Positions 22,801 through 42,703 of a stretch of 64,000 nucleotides of DNA are shown here, in pieces. This DNA comes from Cucumis sativus. Its lineage: Eukaryota > Streptophyta > Magnoliopsida > Cucurbitales > Cucurbitaceae. Where the stretch lies: positions 18,495,837 through 18,559,836 of the forward strand of contig NC_026660.2 in NCBI RefSeq assembly GCF_000004075.3. Direction: 5' to 3'. Made by a program: the position numbers and the translations under genes. Every line of letters starts with the position of its first letter. Position 1 is the stretch's first letter. Under the pieces are notes generated by a model. It did no database searches, was not told the origin of the DNA, and was given only the letters and a program-made list of their open reading frames with translations.

Positions 22801-24043
22801 AATATATTAATAATAATAAATATGAATAAATTAGTCATTTCGATCTTATATTTGTGTAAAATATTAGTCAATTAAGAACATTTATAAAAAAAATTGAGAA
22901 ATTTATGTCAATCCTATAATATAGTATACAATTTTAGACTATATGAATTAAAAACTCAACAAATAAAAGTGGTAGATGGACCCTTCTATCTTGGGCTTTC
23001 TACACTTCGGGGTAGGCCCATTATCATAAATAACGAAGGAAAATATTGAGAAATACTAGCAATTAGATTTTAATTAATATAACAACGTATTAACAAAATC
23101 AAAATTTTTTGTAAATATAGTAAAATACGTCCAAGTCTATAACTAATAGAACATGTTGCAAATGTTCATTTTACTATATTTGCATTTTTTAGAAAAAATT
23201 ATATACGTCATTTTTAGTTTTTGCGTTGGTATGTATATATATATACTTGTGTGTTTTCTTTGAAATAAATTTTGTGGATGAATGAGATGGAAAAATTGGA
23301 GTGTGGTTCCCACAAGCTACAAAATCAAAATGAAAAACCTTCAACCTAAGTTTAATTTTTTTTAAATCTTATTGTAACAATTGACAATTGACACTACTTT
23401 TATCGATGAATACCAAAATTGTTATCAATGCATTGATATTGAGTATTGAGAGACATTGATAGGGAGTGTTATATGAGTGTAAGCTTGATTATGAGTCTCC
23501 ACCTGATTTTCCTACAGTGAGTATTGAATATATAGTTTAGATAGTCAGTAAATTCTACTACATGCATGTATTTAATATCAAACCATCTATTTGATAGGTA
23601 TGAATATATAAAAGTAGTAGCAGGAACATAAATGAAATAGAAAGAGTATCAAATTAATTATCTTAATTAATAACAATAATCTTTCCATCTATTTAACAAA
23701 CAATTTTTAATGCACAAAACCAATAGGAAAAACAAAGGATTTGATTTAACATGCCTGTGTGTGAGTAAATTGGAACAAGAAATTCATATATCTAACTAAT
23801 TACATTTTTATCAATTAATCTCATCACTAATCCATATAACATTTCAGTAATAATTACACAATAAGTTTCTCAAATCTAATCTTTTTTAGCACTTATAATC
23901 AAAGAGTGGCCCTTTGTTTCCATTTTTTCCCTCCAAATACTAATCTCTACACTCAACCATCAAATACCTAAAGATCTTAATAAGAATATGAACAAGAACA
24001 AAGGTTCTAGGAACTAACCTGCATTTTGATTTCACTCCATATT
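13871..24043. other. 10-kb AT-rich intergenic region
   Basis: I see no gene here. ORFs are short and compositionally random. Minor features are a possible TATA-bearing degenerate LTR-like stretch near 15900-15990 (cctataaaag), a (TTA)n run at about 17489-17511, (AT)n near 18706-18721, (AGA)n near 19800-19815, and CT-rich stretches near 19920-20100. A degenerate repeat occupies 21790-22200 (listed separately). An undetected non-coding RNA cannot be excluded. Confidence 0.6.
21790..22200. repeat. degenerate tandem repeat, ~70-110-bp units
   Basis: The words tttttgtgattt and (t)atattcaataatacat recur at about 21810, 21880, 21970, 22035 and 22145. They are separated by tacatatatacta-type AT-rich DNA. 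The array is imperfect and non-coding. Confidence 0.6.
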
Positions 24044-25488
24044 TCAAGCAACAGCGGGCAAGTCCTTCAGCCATGGATCCAATGGCTTCCCCACAGAGTA
24101 AACTATGAAACCAATGCGTCTCAACTTCACGGCATCGACAATGTTGCGACCGTCAAACACGAATGAAGGCCTTTGCATATCGTTGTAGATTCTTTGGAAA
24201 TCAAGTTTCTTAAACTCGTCCCATTCGGTTAGAAAGCAGAGTCCATGAGCATCTTTTGTTGCTTCATAAGCATCCCATTCGACGCGAACTTGTTTTATAG
24301 CAGTCGGGCTCATTGGCTGAAGATGAGCCGGATGATCCCAATCGAACTTCTCCGTTGAAAGGTCTCTTTCGATGTGATCTGCAGAAACTTGTGGATCATA
24401 TATGCTTAGATTTGCCTTTTCGCCTAACAAACCTTTGCACACATCAATGGCGGGTGTCTCTCTAGTGTCTCCTGTGTCTTTCTTGAATGCGAATCCGAGG
24501 ATGGCTATCTTTTTGCCTGAGGCAGTGTTGAACATGGATGAAACCACTCGATTGACAAATCGGGACTTTTGGTAGTCGTTTATTCTGATGATATGTTTCC
24601 AGTAGTTTGCTACCTCTGGAAGGCCATTACATTCACAAATATACACTAGGTTTAAAATGTCCTTCTGGAAACAAGAACCGCCGAAACCCTACACTCGCAT
24701 TCAAGAACTTCGGGCCAATTCTTGTATCCGTACCAACCGAATGCGATACTTCACTGATATCTGCACCAGTTGCCTCACAGAGGGCGGAAATGGCATTAAC
24801 TGAAGAAATCCTTTGAGCTAAAAAGGCATTGGCAGCTAGTTTTGATAGTTCAGCAGACCATAGATTAGTACACAGAATGCTCTCAACAGGCACCCAGTTA
24901 GCATACACATTTTTTAGTTTTTCTATCGCCTTTAATTCCCTCGGGAGTTTCCCGTCCACCTATAAGAACCCGGTTGGGAGTAAGAAGGTCTTGAATAGCA
25001 GTTCCCTCAGCAAGAAACTCAGGGTTTGAGAGTATTTGGAAGTTAATCCCGTCGCTGTTGTGAGTCAATATCTTTTCAATGGCCTCAGCTGTCTTCACAG
25101 GGACAGTAGATTTTTCAACCACAATCTTGTCCGATTTCGAAACATCGGCGATCATCCGAGCAGCGCTTTCCCAATACGTAAGATCAGCTGCTTTACCAGC
25201 TCCAAGGCCCTGAGTTTTAGTTGGTGTATTGACAGAAACAAAGACTATATCAGCCTCACCAACGTGTTTCTCAACATCACAGCTAAAAAACAAATTCTTC
25301 CCTCTACATTGTTTCACCACATCTTCAAGGCCTGGCTCGTATATAGGAAGCTGTTCGCTATTCCAAGCATCGATCCTCGAAACCGAAATATCGACTACAG
25401 TTACCTCGATGAAGGGACACTTGAGAGCAATCACCGCCATTGTTGGGCCACCAACATAGCCAGCCCCAATGCAACAGATCTTCACCAT
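24044..25488 (-). CDS. UGD: UDP-glucose 6-dehydrogenase, intronless, two single-base frame breaks
   Basis: This enzyme oxidises UDP-glucose to UDP-glucuronate with two NAD+, the cytosolic entry to cell-wall UDP-sugars. The start at 25488 gives [14 protein letters not shown], the Rossmann NAD loop; the longer upstream frame begins at a non-ATG codon. The middle contains [24 protein letters not shown] and [17 protein letters not shown]. The C-terminal third has [26 protein letters not shown] and VFDGRNI, ending [13 protein letters not shown] as plant UGDs do. Two extra bases break the frame: one near 24931-24940 (after GRETPEG) and one near 24679-24685, within the codons leading to the catalytic Cys of GGSC. 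The span is 1445 bp; without the two extra bases it is 1443 bp, 480 codons plus stop, the normal plant length. No other stop occurs, so error or very recent lesions fit better than an old pseudogene. The neighbour is a BGLU40-like gene, as in Arabidopsis. Confidence 0.92.
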
Positions 25489-26074
25489 TTCTATTTGATT
25501 CAAACAACAATCAGAAGCAAATGAAAGCAGATGATTACCTAAACTAAATGCAACTAAACAAAATCTCTAATTTTCTCATCAATAACTCCACATAACACAT
25601 CTCCATTCCACAATCCAAATTCCAAACTACTAAAACCGTAAATCCTTCCAACTCTAATCGAGAACTAAATTTTGGTATAACAAAATAGTTAAGACCTAAA
25701 AATGCATGCAAGTAATCAATTCAACAACCAGAAATCCCTCTAAAATCACAGTTTCCACAACAGCATTCAACACCCAGACCTAAAATAGATTCACCCACCT
25801 ACAAAAGTTTTGTTACTGGGCAAAATCAAACTCAAAGAAGCAAGAAAAGAACAAAGTAAGCAAAACCCAGAACATAAAAACACAAGACAGCATTGTAAAA
25901 TCCAGGAGAAGCAAGATGAATGTGTGGTGCAATCTTAGAACAGAGATTATCTTAGAGAAATAAGGGGAAATGAAATCTTGAGATGAAGAACAGAGAAAAT
26001 ATTACCTCGAATATTTGAAGACACTCAAAATTTACTTGCAAAGAATGATGAAATACATTCATTACATATATAGG
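25489..26074 (-). promoter_or_regulatory. UGD leader with 5' UTR intron and TATA box
   Basis: A TATA-like box (minus tatatatg, about 26065-26073) lies upstream of a short leader exon. The exon ends in cgag with donor gtaata at 26000-26005. The intron would run 25491-26005, ending in aaatag two bases before the ATG. A long leader intron is characteristic of plant UGD genes, which otherwise lack coding introns. The exact transcription start is inferred. Confidence 0.6.
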
Positions 26075-27537
26075 CCAAGAACAGTTTGCGATTCAATGCA
26101 TTAACATTTTTGTCTTTTACTAAGAAAATGGCCCACTCTGTCCTCTGTCCATTTACTCAAAACCTATAAATTTGTCCAATTATCAACCGGTTTTGATTGC
26201 TCTACCTTCCTCGTTCCTAACAATTGAAAAGATGATTAAATACACGATACGATATTATGTCTTCAATCATTAAACTAGTTTGAAATTATGTTTTTCATTT
26301 TAACATGTGTTTCTGTGTTGGGTTCTGTTAGTTGAGTTAAACTCTTATTACACAATTTGATTTTAAATTATTAAAAGAACGAAATAGAAAAACATTTATA
26401 CAAATATTCAATCTTGGATTTTTCACAAGATATATTCTTCTTCCTGGTTTAAAGTGTATTTATGTGATAAGCATTTAAAACACGATTTTAAATATCAAAC
26501 TCGTCACTCATGCCCTCTTACATATTTTTGTTTTGCAATGACCTAATGTGGTTTGTTAGACATAGAGTCACAATAAGAAAAGACAAGTGGTTAATTACTG
26601 ACTTCTATGAAAAAATTGTTATTATAAAATTTGGTGGAGAGACGAATTTCTCATGAAAATGATTGAGAATGTTCCAAACATATAACATATAATGATATAT
26701 ATATCATTGTAGATAGGACAATGATATGCCCAAAAACAAAGTGCAAATAATTTATTGTCTTCTTGTCTTGGTAACCGATGAGGTGGAAGCAAAATGTGAT
26801 ATGATTTCACATGTGATGTGAAATAATTTGTTCAAATGAAGTCTTGGTCTATAGTTTATCAAATATCAAATTTGAACTTGAAAAGGTGTAGATATTAGAG
26901 TACGTACAAGATCGGAATGGAATAAAGTTTGACTAGCATCAACCAATCCCTGGAAAAAAAATTTGAAAAAGTAACCTATAACTCCAATTTACCATCGTCC
27001 AAACATTTGATTTTTGTTTTAATTTGATGCTTAAGTTTAAGATTCACACTTCTAATATTGATTTTTTCAACCCATACTCAATTTTCGATTTTTACATTTA
27101 CGTCTATTGAAACTTAGAGCACTAAATTGAAACCGAAATCTAAAAAGTGAGGATTAAAAGTGTCACCAAATAAAGAAAAACTAGACCAAATTATATTTTA
27201 TAGATATCCATCCTTAATCATTGAGGAGTGCAATTCTACCAAGATTGCTTTTAAAAGAAAATGGAAGTAGTTATATAAAGGTAATTAACATATAGTCCTG
27301 TTGACATAAGTTCTTGTAGTAAAATTAATTATGAAAATAAAAACTAGTAAGTTCAAATCTATCACCGTATGTATATATGTATGTATGTATTGCTGAACTA
27401 AAAAATTTCATGACATTTTCACATTTGCCAGAAGAAATTAAAGCGCACAATTAGGACAACTCAAACTGTAGCCAATGACAACAAAAGCAAAAGCATCAAA
27501 CACTGTAGAATTACCCTTCTTTCATATTCTCAGATTT
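26075..27537. other. intergenic between UGD and the beta-glucosidase
   Basis: AT-rich, no convincing ORF. The right end (about 27420-27537) would be the 3' UTR of the minus-strand beta-glucosidase. A short (atgt)n run lies near 27370-27388. Confidence 0.6.
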
Positions 27538-33599
<6,062 letters not shown>

Positions 33600-33885
33600 C
33601 AAGCCAAGAGATGGAGAGAGAGAGAGAGAGAGAGAATTTAAAATTTTGGTTTAGGAATTGGATTTTGTCGGTATTGCGTCGGGCAAATTGAAGTGAATAT
33701 GAAGAGATGGAGAGAGAATAATGTGAACGGAGAGTGAGGGTGGCGAGGGTGGGGGAAAGAGCGTCAAAGAGAGAGGGAATTTCTGGCTGTCCTTTTTAAA
33801 ATTGGCAGCGCAATTAGCTTTTGTGTGGAAATCCAACTAAAAAGAAAGTCCCTCAGTTCACACGCCTTCCATTCATTTATATACT
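33600..33885 (-). promoter_or_regulatory. leader and core promoter of the beta-glucosidase
   Basis: The minus strand has tatataaatg near 33874-33884. A CT-rich leader follows, containing a (CT)n run (plus (GA)n, about 33610-33636) just before the ATG at 33599. The short open frame in the leader is not conserved in any way I can see. Confidence 0.5.
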
Positions 33886-36800
33886 TTTTTTTTATATATA
33901 TATAAATCACTTTTTTTTTATTATTATTTTTCCAATTATGCTTTTTTCTTAGGCCACAACGTATTGTTTTGTTGTCATCAATCCTAACTTAACAAATTTA
34001 TCATTTTCATTTAATCTTTTTTAAACTAAAGTATTATTTTTTATCTTCAATTTAAGTATAGTTTATGAATTAAGTATCAATCCATCCATTTTTGGAGGTT
34101 AAAACTTTCGTATTTCATCAATATAATAAATTTATATAATAAGAGTACACCAATACTTTTTATCATTTAAAGATTGAAAAAATGTGTTAATTAACATTAT
34201 TGTAAAGGTACCATCATCGCTAATTGAACCAATTATTCATCGTTCTTAAGATGAGTCCAATGGAAATGATTGGACAAGGCATTCCCACTTCTATCCAATG
34301 TGAACATGAATTTAGTATTTATTGGTTGCATAGGAGAACACAACCCAGTTGATGAAAATATTAGTTTAGTTTCAAATACTATTTAAATTATCAACCTCCT
34401 TGTTAAGAAATTTGTACGTATTTACCATTACAAATTAAGCTCTTTTCTTTTTCTTTTCCTCAAATGAGTAAATAGTTTTTCTAATATATATGCGAATTAC
34501 TGTTATCTTTGAAGACTAAAAGACCTAGAATAATACATAATACTTTGTTAAATTGTCTTTTGTTTTTATTTCATAGCTGGTTTTTTTTTTAATTTTATTA
34601 TTATTAATTGATATGTTGAAATTAAATAGGCATAAATTTTAAAGTTAAATGACTAAAAATGTGTAGTTTTATTTAAACTTTATGCATAATCCCACGTCTA
34701 TGTATTTAGACCAAAACGAAAAAGAAAATAGACACAAAATGGAAAGTTGTTTCCTTTTATAATTTAACTTATTTTTAAAGTTTTACATAATCATCATTTC
34801 AATATTAAACCTTTAAGAGAAGGAGAGGAAAATAACTGACAAAAGAAGAAGAAAAAGTATTAAATATTTGGCTCCGTTTAGTAATCAACTAATCATTTTA
34901 TTTCCAATAATTTGTCCTATAGAATTCAAAATTTTAAGATTAGATGAGTGATATCGTTAATCTATGTCCACGTTAGCACATGTTTAACTCAAAAGTGTAA
35001 AAAGTAGTGTTAATATTTGGGAATATTAGGAAGATGTAGTTTGTACACGTCATTAGTCAAAGGTCCAGCTGGGCAATAACTCCTCCATTTCAATTGGATA
35101 GGAAAAGAAATTCTGACGATCCTATCACCTTTTGCCACGTTCACACTGCATGCATTGCGCGTGAGATTATCGTTTGTTATCAATTAATAAATTTGGAATC
35201 ACAAATCATATATGACAAGTTCCAGAATGTTCTACACGCAACACTATGCTAAGGATGACGTGGTACATTTTATTTCTTTTTTCTTTTTTTATAAACTCAC
35301 ATGATCACAATTTTTTTTAAAAATATTTATATTAAATGATAAATTTACAAGTTCATATCTTGTTAGTTTGAAATTTGGTAGGAAATAAGAATATTGAAGT
35401 TTAATTTTATATAGATGTTGATGAAAATATATTCATGGCGTTTATCAAAATCTATCGTAATATATTTTATAAATATTTTTATTATTTTATCATTTATAAT
35501 CACTTTTATATATTATACTTTAAATTTCACATTTAATTATTGTTATTTCATATTGTGGTATTTTAAAAATGGAAAAATATATGTTCTATATAGTATAACA
35601 TGTGAATGATGCATGCATCAAATAGACCAAAAATGAAATATTAATTTTCTCCTAGCAAAGTGAAGAAAGAGTACAAGGAACAAGTTCTATATGTTGCATT
35701 CTCTCATACTCCATTCTTCTTTATTTCTATTCATTAAATTTCCTAAAATTATACAAACTATTTTTTAGAAGGAACAAAACACATTTATATTATATAGACC
35801 ATTTTTTCAACCTAAAAAAATAGACTTAATCGAATTTGTTCAAATCAAAGAAAAAATCAAGTGAAAAAGACTAAAAGAACAAAGTGTACGTTTCAAGGGC
35901 TCTTTGAGTGTGCATGCGTTTAGTTCAAAAAACTTCAAAGGGTCCAACTCAACTGAGGTGGAAAATTGAAATTTTAGATAAATAAATAGTGCATAACGAG
36001 TCTTAATGAATTAAGGCAAGTTGTTAAGTCCCTATTTCTGAAACCCTAAACTTAAGCATGAAATCTAGTGTGGTTAAACAATACTCATCAAACTAATGTG
36101 TGTGCAAACGTCTTCTATTATATTCGTTTTGAAAAATTTGCTAACCATGTGTAAACAAGCATACACAGGTATGTTTTATAATGATTTGTGTATCATATAT
36201 ATATATTTTGTTAGAAAAGCATGTGGACCTTTAGCCTATTATAAAGTTACCTCTATTGTTGTCCCACATTGATAAAAATGGAAAAGATAAATAAGTATAA
36301 ATAGTTAAGTGCCACTAAAAATATATAAATTATGTTGATGTTAATAGTATGACCTAACGGTCACCATGCGTCTTGTCCCACGTCTACTTGAATATCACCT
36401 CATACATATATTCAAGTTTCATGTAGACGTGAAAATTCAATTTTTTTTAACATTGTAACAATTGGGCTCCTAAACTTATATAAAGGGTCGAGATACATTA
36501 TTTCAAAATCCTCCATCTACTATCGTCTTTACTATTTTACATTCATCATTTTCTTTTTTAATTTTTCGCTAATTAAAACGTTTACTATTTTCTTATCCAA
36601 CTAAAATAGTTTACACACTTAACACATACTATATACTTTAAGTTTAATTTTTATCATTTTAGAGGCTTAAATTCTATTATTATAAGTTTTGAGAATTTAC
36701 GTTTTACCATTGAAAATTTTACAATATGATCACAAATTATTACCATAAATTAGGGTATACTTATTGTTTTGTAATATCTATAATGAAATTTCAATGGTTG

Positions 36801-38539
36801 ATGTGTTTGGTGATTTATTTGATTCTTGATGGAATAAAACATGAGAGAAAAAAATTAATGAGGAATGTTGGTGTACCTAACTTATTTAGTTTGAATCAAT
36901 TAGTTTTGTGTAAAGAAAAAAGGTTTGCAAATTAAATTACCAATAATGTAATAATACATTCAAAGAAGTCATCCATAGCCACATTGAAATATAATGTCTT
37001 TGTGAATTGTACCCATATAATATTATCTCTAGCCACATGTTACAAACTTATATGCTTAAAATCATTATTTAGTCCGCCAATATGAATAAAATTACTTTAA
37101 TGTAAATTTGCTATACGAGATATTTTCAATTCTAACAAAATAAATTAAATTATTTAAAAAATATATTAAAATTTTAGATTATATCATCCATTCATTGTTT
37201 ACTATAATTATAAGATTCAAATAAAAAATAAACTATCGACTTATTGTTGATAAAACGTTAATTCATATGATATATCTGATGTTGTAATAAAGGTCCTAAA
37301 AATGTCAAAAAGCAAAGAAAAAAAGAAGAAGAAAAGAACTACTTTTTAGAAAGTTGGAAACTCTTTTATAAATTTTGGTTTAAAATTCAAAGAAATAAAA
37401 GTAGAATGTAGTTTACACTTTATGACAATGTAGACTTAAAGTTTATATTTGGTTTCGTGATAAATTTTATTGAAATCAAGTGTCAATTTTTATTACATAG
37501 TATTTAAATTTTATGAATAAATTTATTTTTTAATAAGTTTACCAACCCTATACGTTTAAAATATTTGAGTATAAATATATATATTTTTAATTCACGCTCA
37601 TAATTCACACCAAAACGTGAAAAAGAAATCAAACCATGTTTTTATATTATATATATATATATTGATGCCTATTTTTTATATAGAAGTATGCCGGTATATA
37701 TTTATTTCATTTAGAGGTTTCTATTTCATACACAACCGCCGACTTCAACATGTATATATGTCTATGCTATTTATGTTTAAATCATGTAATATTGATAATT
37801 TTTTTAATGTAAACACAAAAATCTTACCTATATTTTTCTCTCTCTCCTCTTTAATTTTTCTACTAAAATTATTTTATTAATAAAATGATTGAATGACTTG
37901 TACTTTAGTTATGTTAAAACAATGTAAATATTATTAAAATTTATTAAATATACATAAAAGGTAATAAAATGAAGCAAGAAATATTAAAGTCCTTCGTTTA
38001 ATTCTTTATTTACAAAATCATTAAATGAAATTATGAATTCATGTTTATAATTTCATATTTTCAAAAGAAGTATGATTTGGGTGAATATTTTATCCTTTCA
38101 TTGTAATTTTTTTAGTCTTACTTTAGCCACAATTTTGTCATTCACATAGATTGAATGTGTGTGGTCATTTTCACATTAAACAAAATAAAAATTACATTTC
38201 GTTAATTAATTTTTCATTTCCTCGTTAAAAGAAAAATGTTTTGATTCCATAACGGATATTAGTTAATGCTCTATGTTATTAGGGGCTTAGGGCTACAATG
38301 TAACTTTTCTATATGTTATTTACACAACTAAATTTTTTTTTATCATACTTTATTCAGATATATATAGATTAGATGGTTAAGTTTGGATAGTATAAGCTTA
38401 AAATATTAAGAAATAGAATTTAAATGGTGAAAAATGATACATTGGAAGGATGTAAATATAAAAAAGATATAAATATGTAAATGTTGAAATGATTGTTGTT
38501 AAATTAAAAATTTTATTGTTTATTGCTATAACTAAATGG
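33886..38539. other. 4.6-kb AT-rich intergenic region
   Basis: No gene is supported. Around 36190-36490 there are retroelement-like words (tgtcccacattgataaa, tataaatag, tataaaggg), suggesting an eroded LTR, but ends and target duplications are not visible. Remaining ORFs are AT-driven. Confidence 0.55.
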
Positions 38540-39738
38540 CTCATTTTCGTAGCTTTCAAGTCTCACGTGCTCCACCCTCTCCTATTTCTTTCCGTTTAGC
38601 ATCTCAGTTCCGCCGCTGCCGTTCTTCGGTTCGTGCTCGTACAGCATCCTATCTAACGGCTCTGCACTGATTGGTATTCTCCCAATCTCCATCTATCTCT
38701 GTCTCCTCACTCGAATAACGAAAGAATGGAAGATTTGTATGTATTATCATGAATTTTCCAGCATCTCCCTTCTCAGTCGAAGTAATTCAATTATCTTTTA
38801 ATCACAAGCACGTCCGGCGGCTATCTTTTAATTGACCGAACAACCTCAACAATATTTCTATTTTGTATATTTGTTTAACCAATGATGGTCTGAATTTACT
38901 GAATATAAAAGCCTTCCTAGTTCCTTATGCTTCATACTTGATACTCCACCCTCCATTTATTCTTCTTCTATTGCTATTATTATATTTCTATAGTTGATTG
39001 TGTCAAATTAGAGTCTGTGACTGTTTTGAATGATAGCTGGACGTGTTTCGATTGATTTTTTGTATTGAAAATGTTTATGTTTTGGTTTTGTTACTTCTGA
39101 CTAATTGGAGAAGTTTTATAGCTCCATTGGTTTGGGCATGCTGTCTTTTTTCGTGTGTGTGTGTGTAAATTTCATACATCAATGAAATTTGTTTCTTATA
39201 AAAAAGATGAAAGGTTTGGATGATTTGATTTGATGATTTCTTCTGCTGAGATTGCAATTTGAAACTGTGTGTTTTGTTTGAAATGTTTATGAATGATTCG
39301 GATGCCAAATCGATGGTGTAGTTGTCTTTCCGCTTGCTAATTAAAACAAAGTAATAAAGTGTAAGTGAACTTTCTTTTGGGCCTGAATATCGAACTCGAT
39401 TGGGAAAACACCAGGACGGGCCAAAGAAACAGTTGGTTGGGATGAAATGTTAATTACTAATTCTGAGGAAGTTAATGAGGTTGGACCTTAATTATTGAAA
39501 GCCAAGGATTTTTTTTATTAAATACAACTTGCTTTTCATTTTATGGATGGAGTTCAACTCTTTGTTTTTGGTGCTGTTTTTAGGTCAGTTTTTGTTTAAT
39601 CTCCCAGAAATTTTTTATGAGTGAGTGTCTAGATAGCTTATGCCTACCTTGATTAATTTCAGTCAGAAAGCAGATGTATTGAAGGTCAATTATCAAATTG
39701 AAACTACCAAACCCAAATCCACGGCTACGATTTGAAAA
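38540..39738 (+). repeat. leader/promoter of the CobW gene, diverged copy 1 of a local duplication
   Basis: Three blocks match the region before KTI12 in order and orientation. Block A is about 38555-38700 (tttcaagtctcacgtgct, ccgccgctgcc, cccaatctccatctat) versus 44038-44225. Block B is about 38752-38945 (gaattttccagc, gaagtaat, tttgtatatttgtt, gaatttactga) versus 44430-44625. Block C is about 39443-39585 (taattattgaaagccaag, aaatacaact, atggatggagttc) versus 46163-46505. GC-rich block A followed by intron-like AT-rich DNA suggests a 5' UTR exon and leader intron. Confidence 0.75.
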
Positions 39739-42703
39739 ATGGAAGATGAAGATCCACCACTCGCTGTTGAGATTGGCGAAACAATTACAGCTGTCCAACA
39801 ACATGAAGATGATGGTGTTTCTGTTGGCGTTACAGTTATCACTGGATATCTTGGAGCTGGAAAATCCACCGTAACTTACACTCTGAAACTTTTCTCCTTA
39901 CCCCCTCACTCGATTTCTTTTTGCAACCATCAAATTTGAGCTATAGAATGATATTTCTTGTTTGGTGGAATTCAGTTGGTTTAATTACGTATTGAACTCG
40001 CAACATGGCAAGAGAATTGCTGTTATACTGAACGAATTTGGGGAGGAAATTGGAATTGAGAGGGCAATGATAAATGAAGGTGACGGTGGGGCGTTGGTTG
40101 AGGAATGGGTCGAATTAGCAAATGGATGTATTTGTTGCACTGTTAAGCATAGCCTGGTTCAAGCCTTGGAGCAACTTGTGCAGAGAAAAGAAAGGTATTC
40201 TCTTGCTGTTATATTAGATTTCAATGGAGCTTCTGGAAAAATACGTTGATGATTTAGTCCATCTTACATGTCTCTAGGCTCGATCATATTTTGTTGGAAA
40301 CTACGGGATTAGCCAATCCTGCTCCACTTGCTTCTGTACTTTGGCTGGACGATCAATTGGAATCATCGATCAAGCTTGATTCAATTATTACAGTCAGTTC
40401 TTAGTTCTTGTTCCTTCACGGTTTGAGTTAGTTTCCCCAAGTTTACTTTGAAATACGTATTATAGTTTGGAAATGTTTGTGAATTACATGCTATAGTTCT
40501 TAAGTTTAAGAATGTGTCATATTTGATGTTTGATTGAAATTAAGATAGCCAATGAAGCTTAAGTTTCCCCTTGTTCTAAGGTTAAATTTATGTGTTGGCT
40601 TTCGTTTCTATGTTGTTATTTAATTCGATTTTGTCTGTCCATGAGTGGATGCATGGTGTAGTAAATACTTGAATACTTCAAACTTTGTTTTAAATTCTTT
40701 TTCTAGTGATCTAAAGGTTTCACCCAATAATAACTCCTTATGTTCATTTGGATGAATACATGCAAGTAGGTCGTGGATGCTAAAAATCTTCATTTTCAAT
40801 TGAATGAGCACCGTAGTTCATCATCCTTTCCGGAAGCATTTCATCAAATTGTGTTTGCGGTAATATTCTTATTCTTAGTTCTTTTATGGTCTCTGCAAGT
40901 TTGCAATCTACCATTAATTATGTCAAGCAACTGCTGGGATCTTCATTATTTATCATTTTTCATTCCATTATTACTTAGTATTTTTGTTTGTTTTATTTCT
41001 GTCTCTCTTGCTATATGGTTTGTTTTATTTCTCTCTTTTGCTATATGGTTTGATTTATTTCTCTCTTTTGCTATATGGTTTTCTCAATAATTGTCCAATG
41101 TGCACGCCTAAGAAGTTGTGAATCTGTTATCCATCATAGGATACTATTATTCTTAACAAGGTCGACCTGGTCTCTTCAGATCGTGGTGATGGTGCATTGG
41201 AGGACCTGGAGTATGAAATACGTAACATTAATTCTCTTGCCAAAATCATTCACTCTGTTCGGTGTCAAGTAGACCTGTCTCTCATACTAGACTGCAATTC
41301 CTATAATGCTGCTGTTAGTCATGAACTTAACTTTAACCCCTAGCTCATTTTCTATTTTCGTATCTGTCCTCTTTATCTGATACTATTCAGTTTTTCCCCA
41401 TTTAGAATACAGCTCATTTAGAAGCATTATTGAAAGAAAGTCGTTCTTTATCTACTCAAGATCTTCATGATACTGGTGTTCGAACCTTGTGCATTAGTGA
41501 AGACGACAAAGTTGACCTTGATAAGGTAGTTTCATGTATTTCCGTTAAAGATTGTGTGGTTCCATCTTATTTTAAATTGCTTAGGCATTTAAGAATTTCA
41601 CGACCTGGAGTGTAGCTACATCCATGCTGATTTATGTTTTAGCCAAAGATCCATTGAAGTAATAATATTCTGAACTACTAATATATCTTTCCATTGGCTT
41701 GCTGATCTATTTAACGAAGTATTTAACTTTCGAAGTGATTATATAAATCGCTCATCTTCACTATGAGCATGATGATTGAAGTAGGCACAATTCGTACAAG
41801 CAATATAAGTTACTGCCTTGGAAATTCATGATATTTCTCATTAATCTGCATTTCATATCCGATCTTCGTGATGGTGCTATTCTCATGCCTACCTTATTTT
41901 CCAATAGGTTCATTCTTGGCTTGAGGAGATACTTTGGGAGAAAAAAGGTGGCATGGATGTGTATCGTTGCAAAGGAGTTTTAAGCATAAAAAATTCTGAT
42001 CAGCTACATACTTTGCAGGTAGATCATGTGCTTAATCCTATAGTTTTTGCTGTTGGAAAATCACTCCAAACAGGCTTCTTCTTTAACCATCGTCCTAATT
42101 TCCCATCCTTTGTTAATCCGATTTCCATGCATTCCTTTTGGGTTTTGAACCCAAATGAAAAGGTTGAGTTATTGCGACGATACTTCCTAACAAGAACACT
42201 CAAGAACAACACAGAAAACTCAAGAAGACTCAAATATAAAAACATATGGAAATATACTGTAATATATACTATAAGAGAAGTAGCAAGATAACCTTGCCTT
42301 CCAAGTGGGCTAGTCCAAAGGAAATCTCACAAAATTCCTCACTCTTTGCTCCTTATCTCATTCCCTTTATTTATAAGCCCTAACAATACCAACATTCTAC
42401 TACTAATCCTACTATATCTCTAACTAGGGAGCTCTTTTTCATGTTAATGACTGATTTTGATTGGTGGCTGACAGGCAGTTCGGGAATTATACGAGATCGT
42501 TCCTACACGGCAATGGAACAATGGAGAAAGTCAGACGAACAAGATAGTGTTCATAGGTAAAAGACATACAAAAATATCCACGCCCACGAACTCTTACAAT
42601 GTGTTTATTGTTGAAACTTACACATTGTCCATAATATGCAGGTCGTAATCTGAACGAGGATGTTCTCAGCAAAACCTTTAGAGAATGTGCTTCTATCTCC
42701 TAA
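39739..42703 (+). CDS. CobW/ZNG1-like P-loop GTPase (COBW domain protein), nine exons, one frame break
   Basis: A G3E-family metal chaperone GTPase; relatives (ZNG1) deliver zinc to client metalloproteins. Exons, plus: 39739-39870, 39976-40194, 40278-40392, 40770-40859, 41140-41313, 41406-41525, 41908-42018, 42475-42556, 42642-42703. Walker A is GYLGAGKST at the end of exon 1. The metal-binding CxCC motif is in NGCICCTVKHSL and the switch region is LLETTGLANPAP. The base-recognition NKVD lies in IILNKVDLVSS. The C-terminal CobW domain spans exons 7-9 (VYRCKGVLSI, RQWNNGE, IVFIGRNL). Exon 2 has one extra T near 39979-39982 (ttggtttaat): with a normal acceptor the frame hits a stop at once, yet everything after it is conserved. 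Without the extra base the exons sum to 1104 bp, 367 residues, and all phases agree. The nearest relative I recall is Arabidopsis At1g26520. Confidence 0.9.
42150..42430 (-). mobile_element. LTR-like sequence inside intron 7 of the CobW gene
   Basis: On the minus strand there is gggcttataaataaaggg, then a leader-like stretch ending gttcttgttaggaagtatcg. This matches the look of a short Copia LTR with its TATA box. I could not find clear TG...CA ends with a target duplication, so the boundaries are approximate and the call is tentative. Confidence 0.35.

Noticed and set aside
24044-25488. UGD as an old pseudogene
   Set aside because: Only two single-base additions, no stops or missense decay, and exact family length when they are discounted; assembly error or a recent lesion fits better.
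25036-25524. Plus-strand ORF of 162 codons opposite UGD
   Set aside because: Antisense shadow of the conserved dehydrogenase frame.
41953-42291. ORF extending CobW exon 7 by about 90 codons
   Set aside because: Read-through of intron 7; a gt donor at 42019 and the conserved continuation in exon 8 show the real path.
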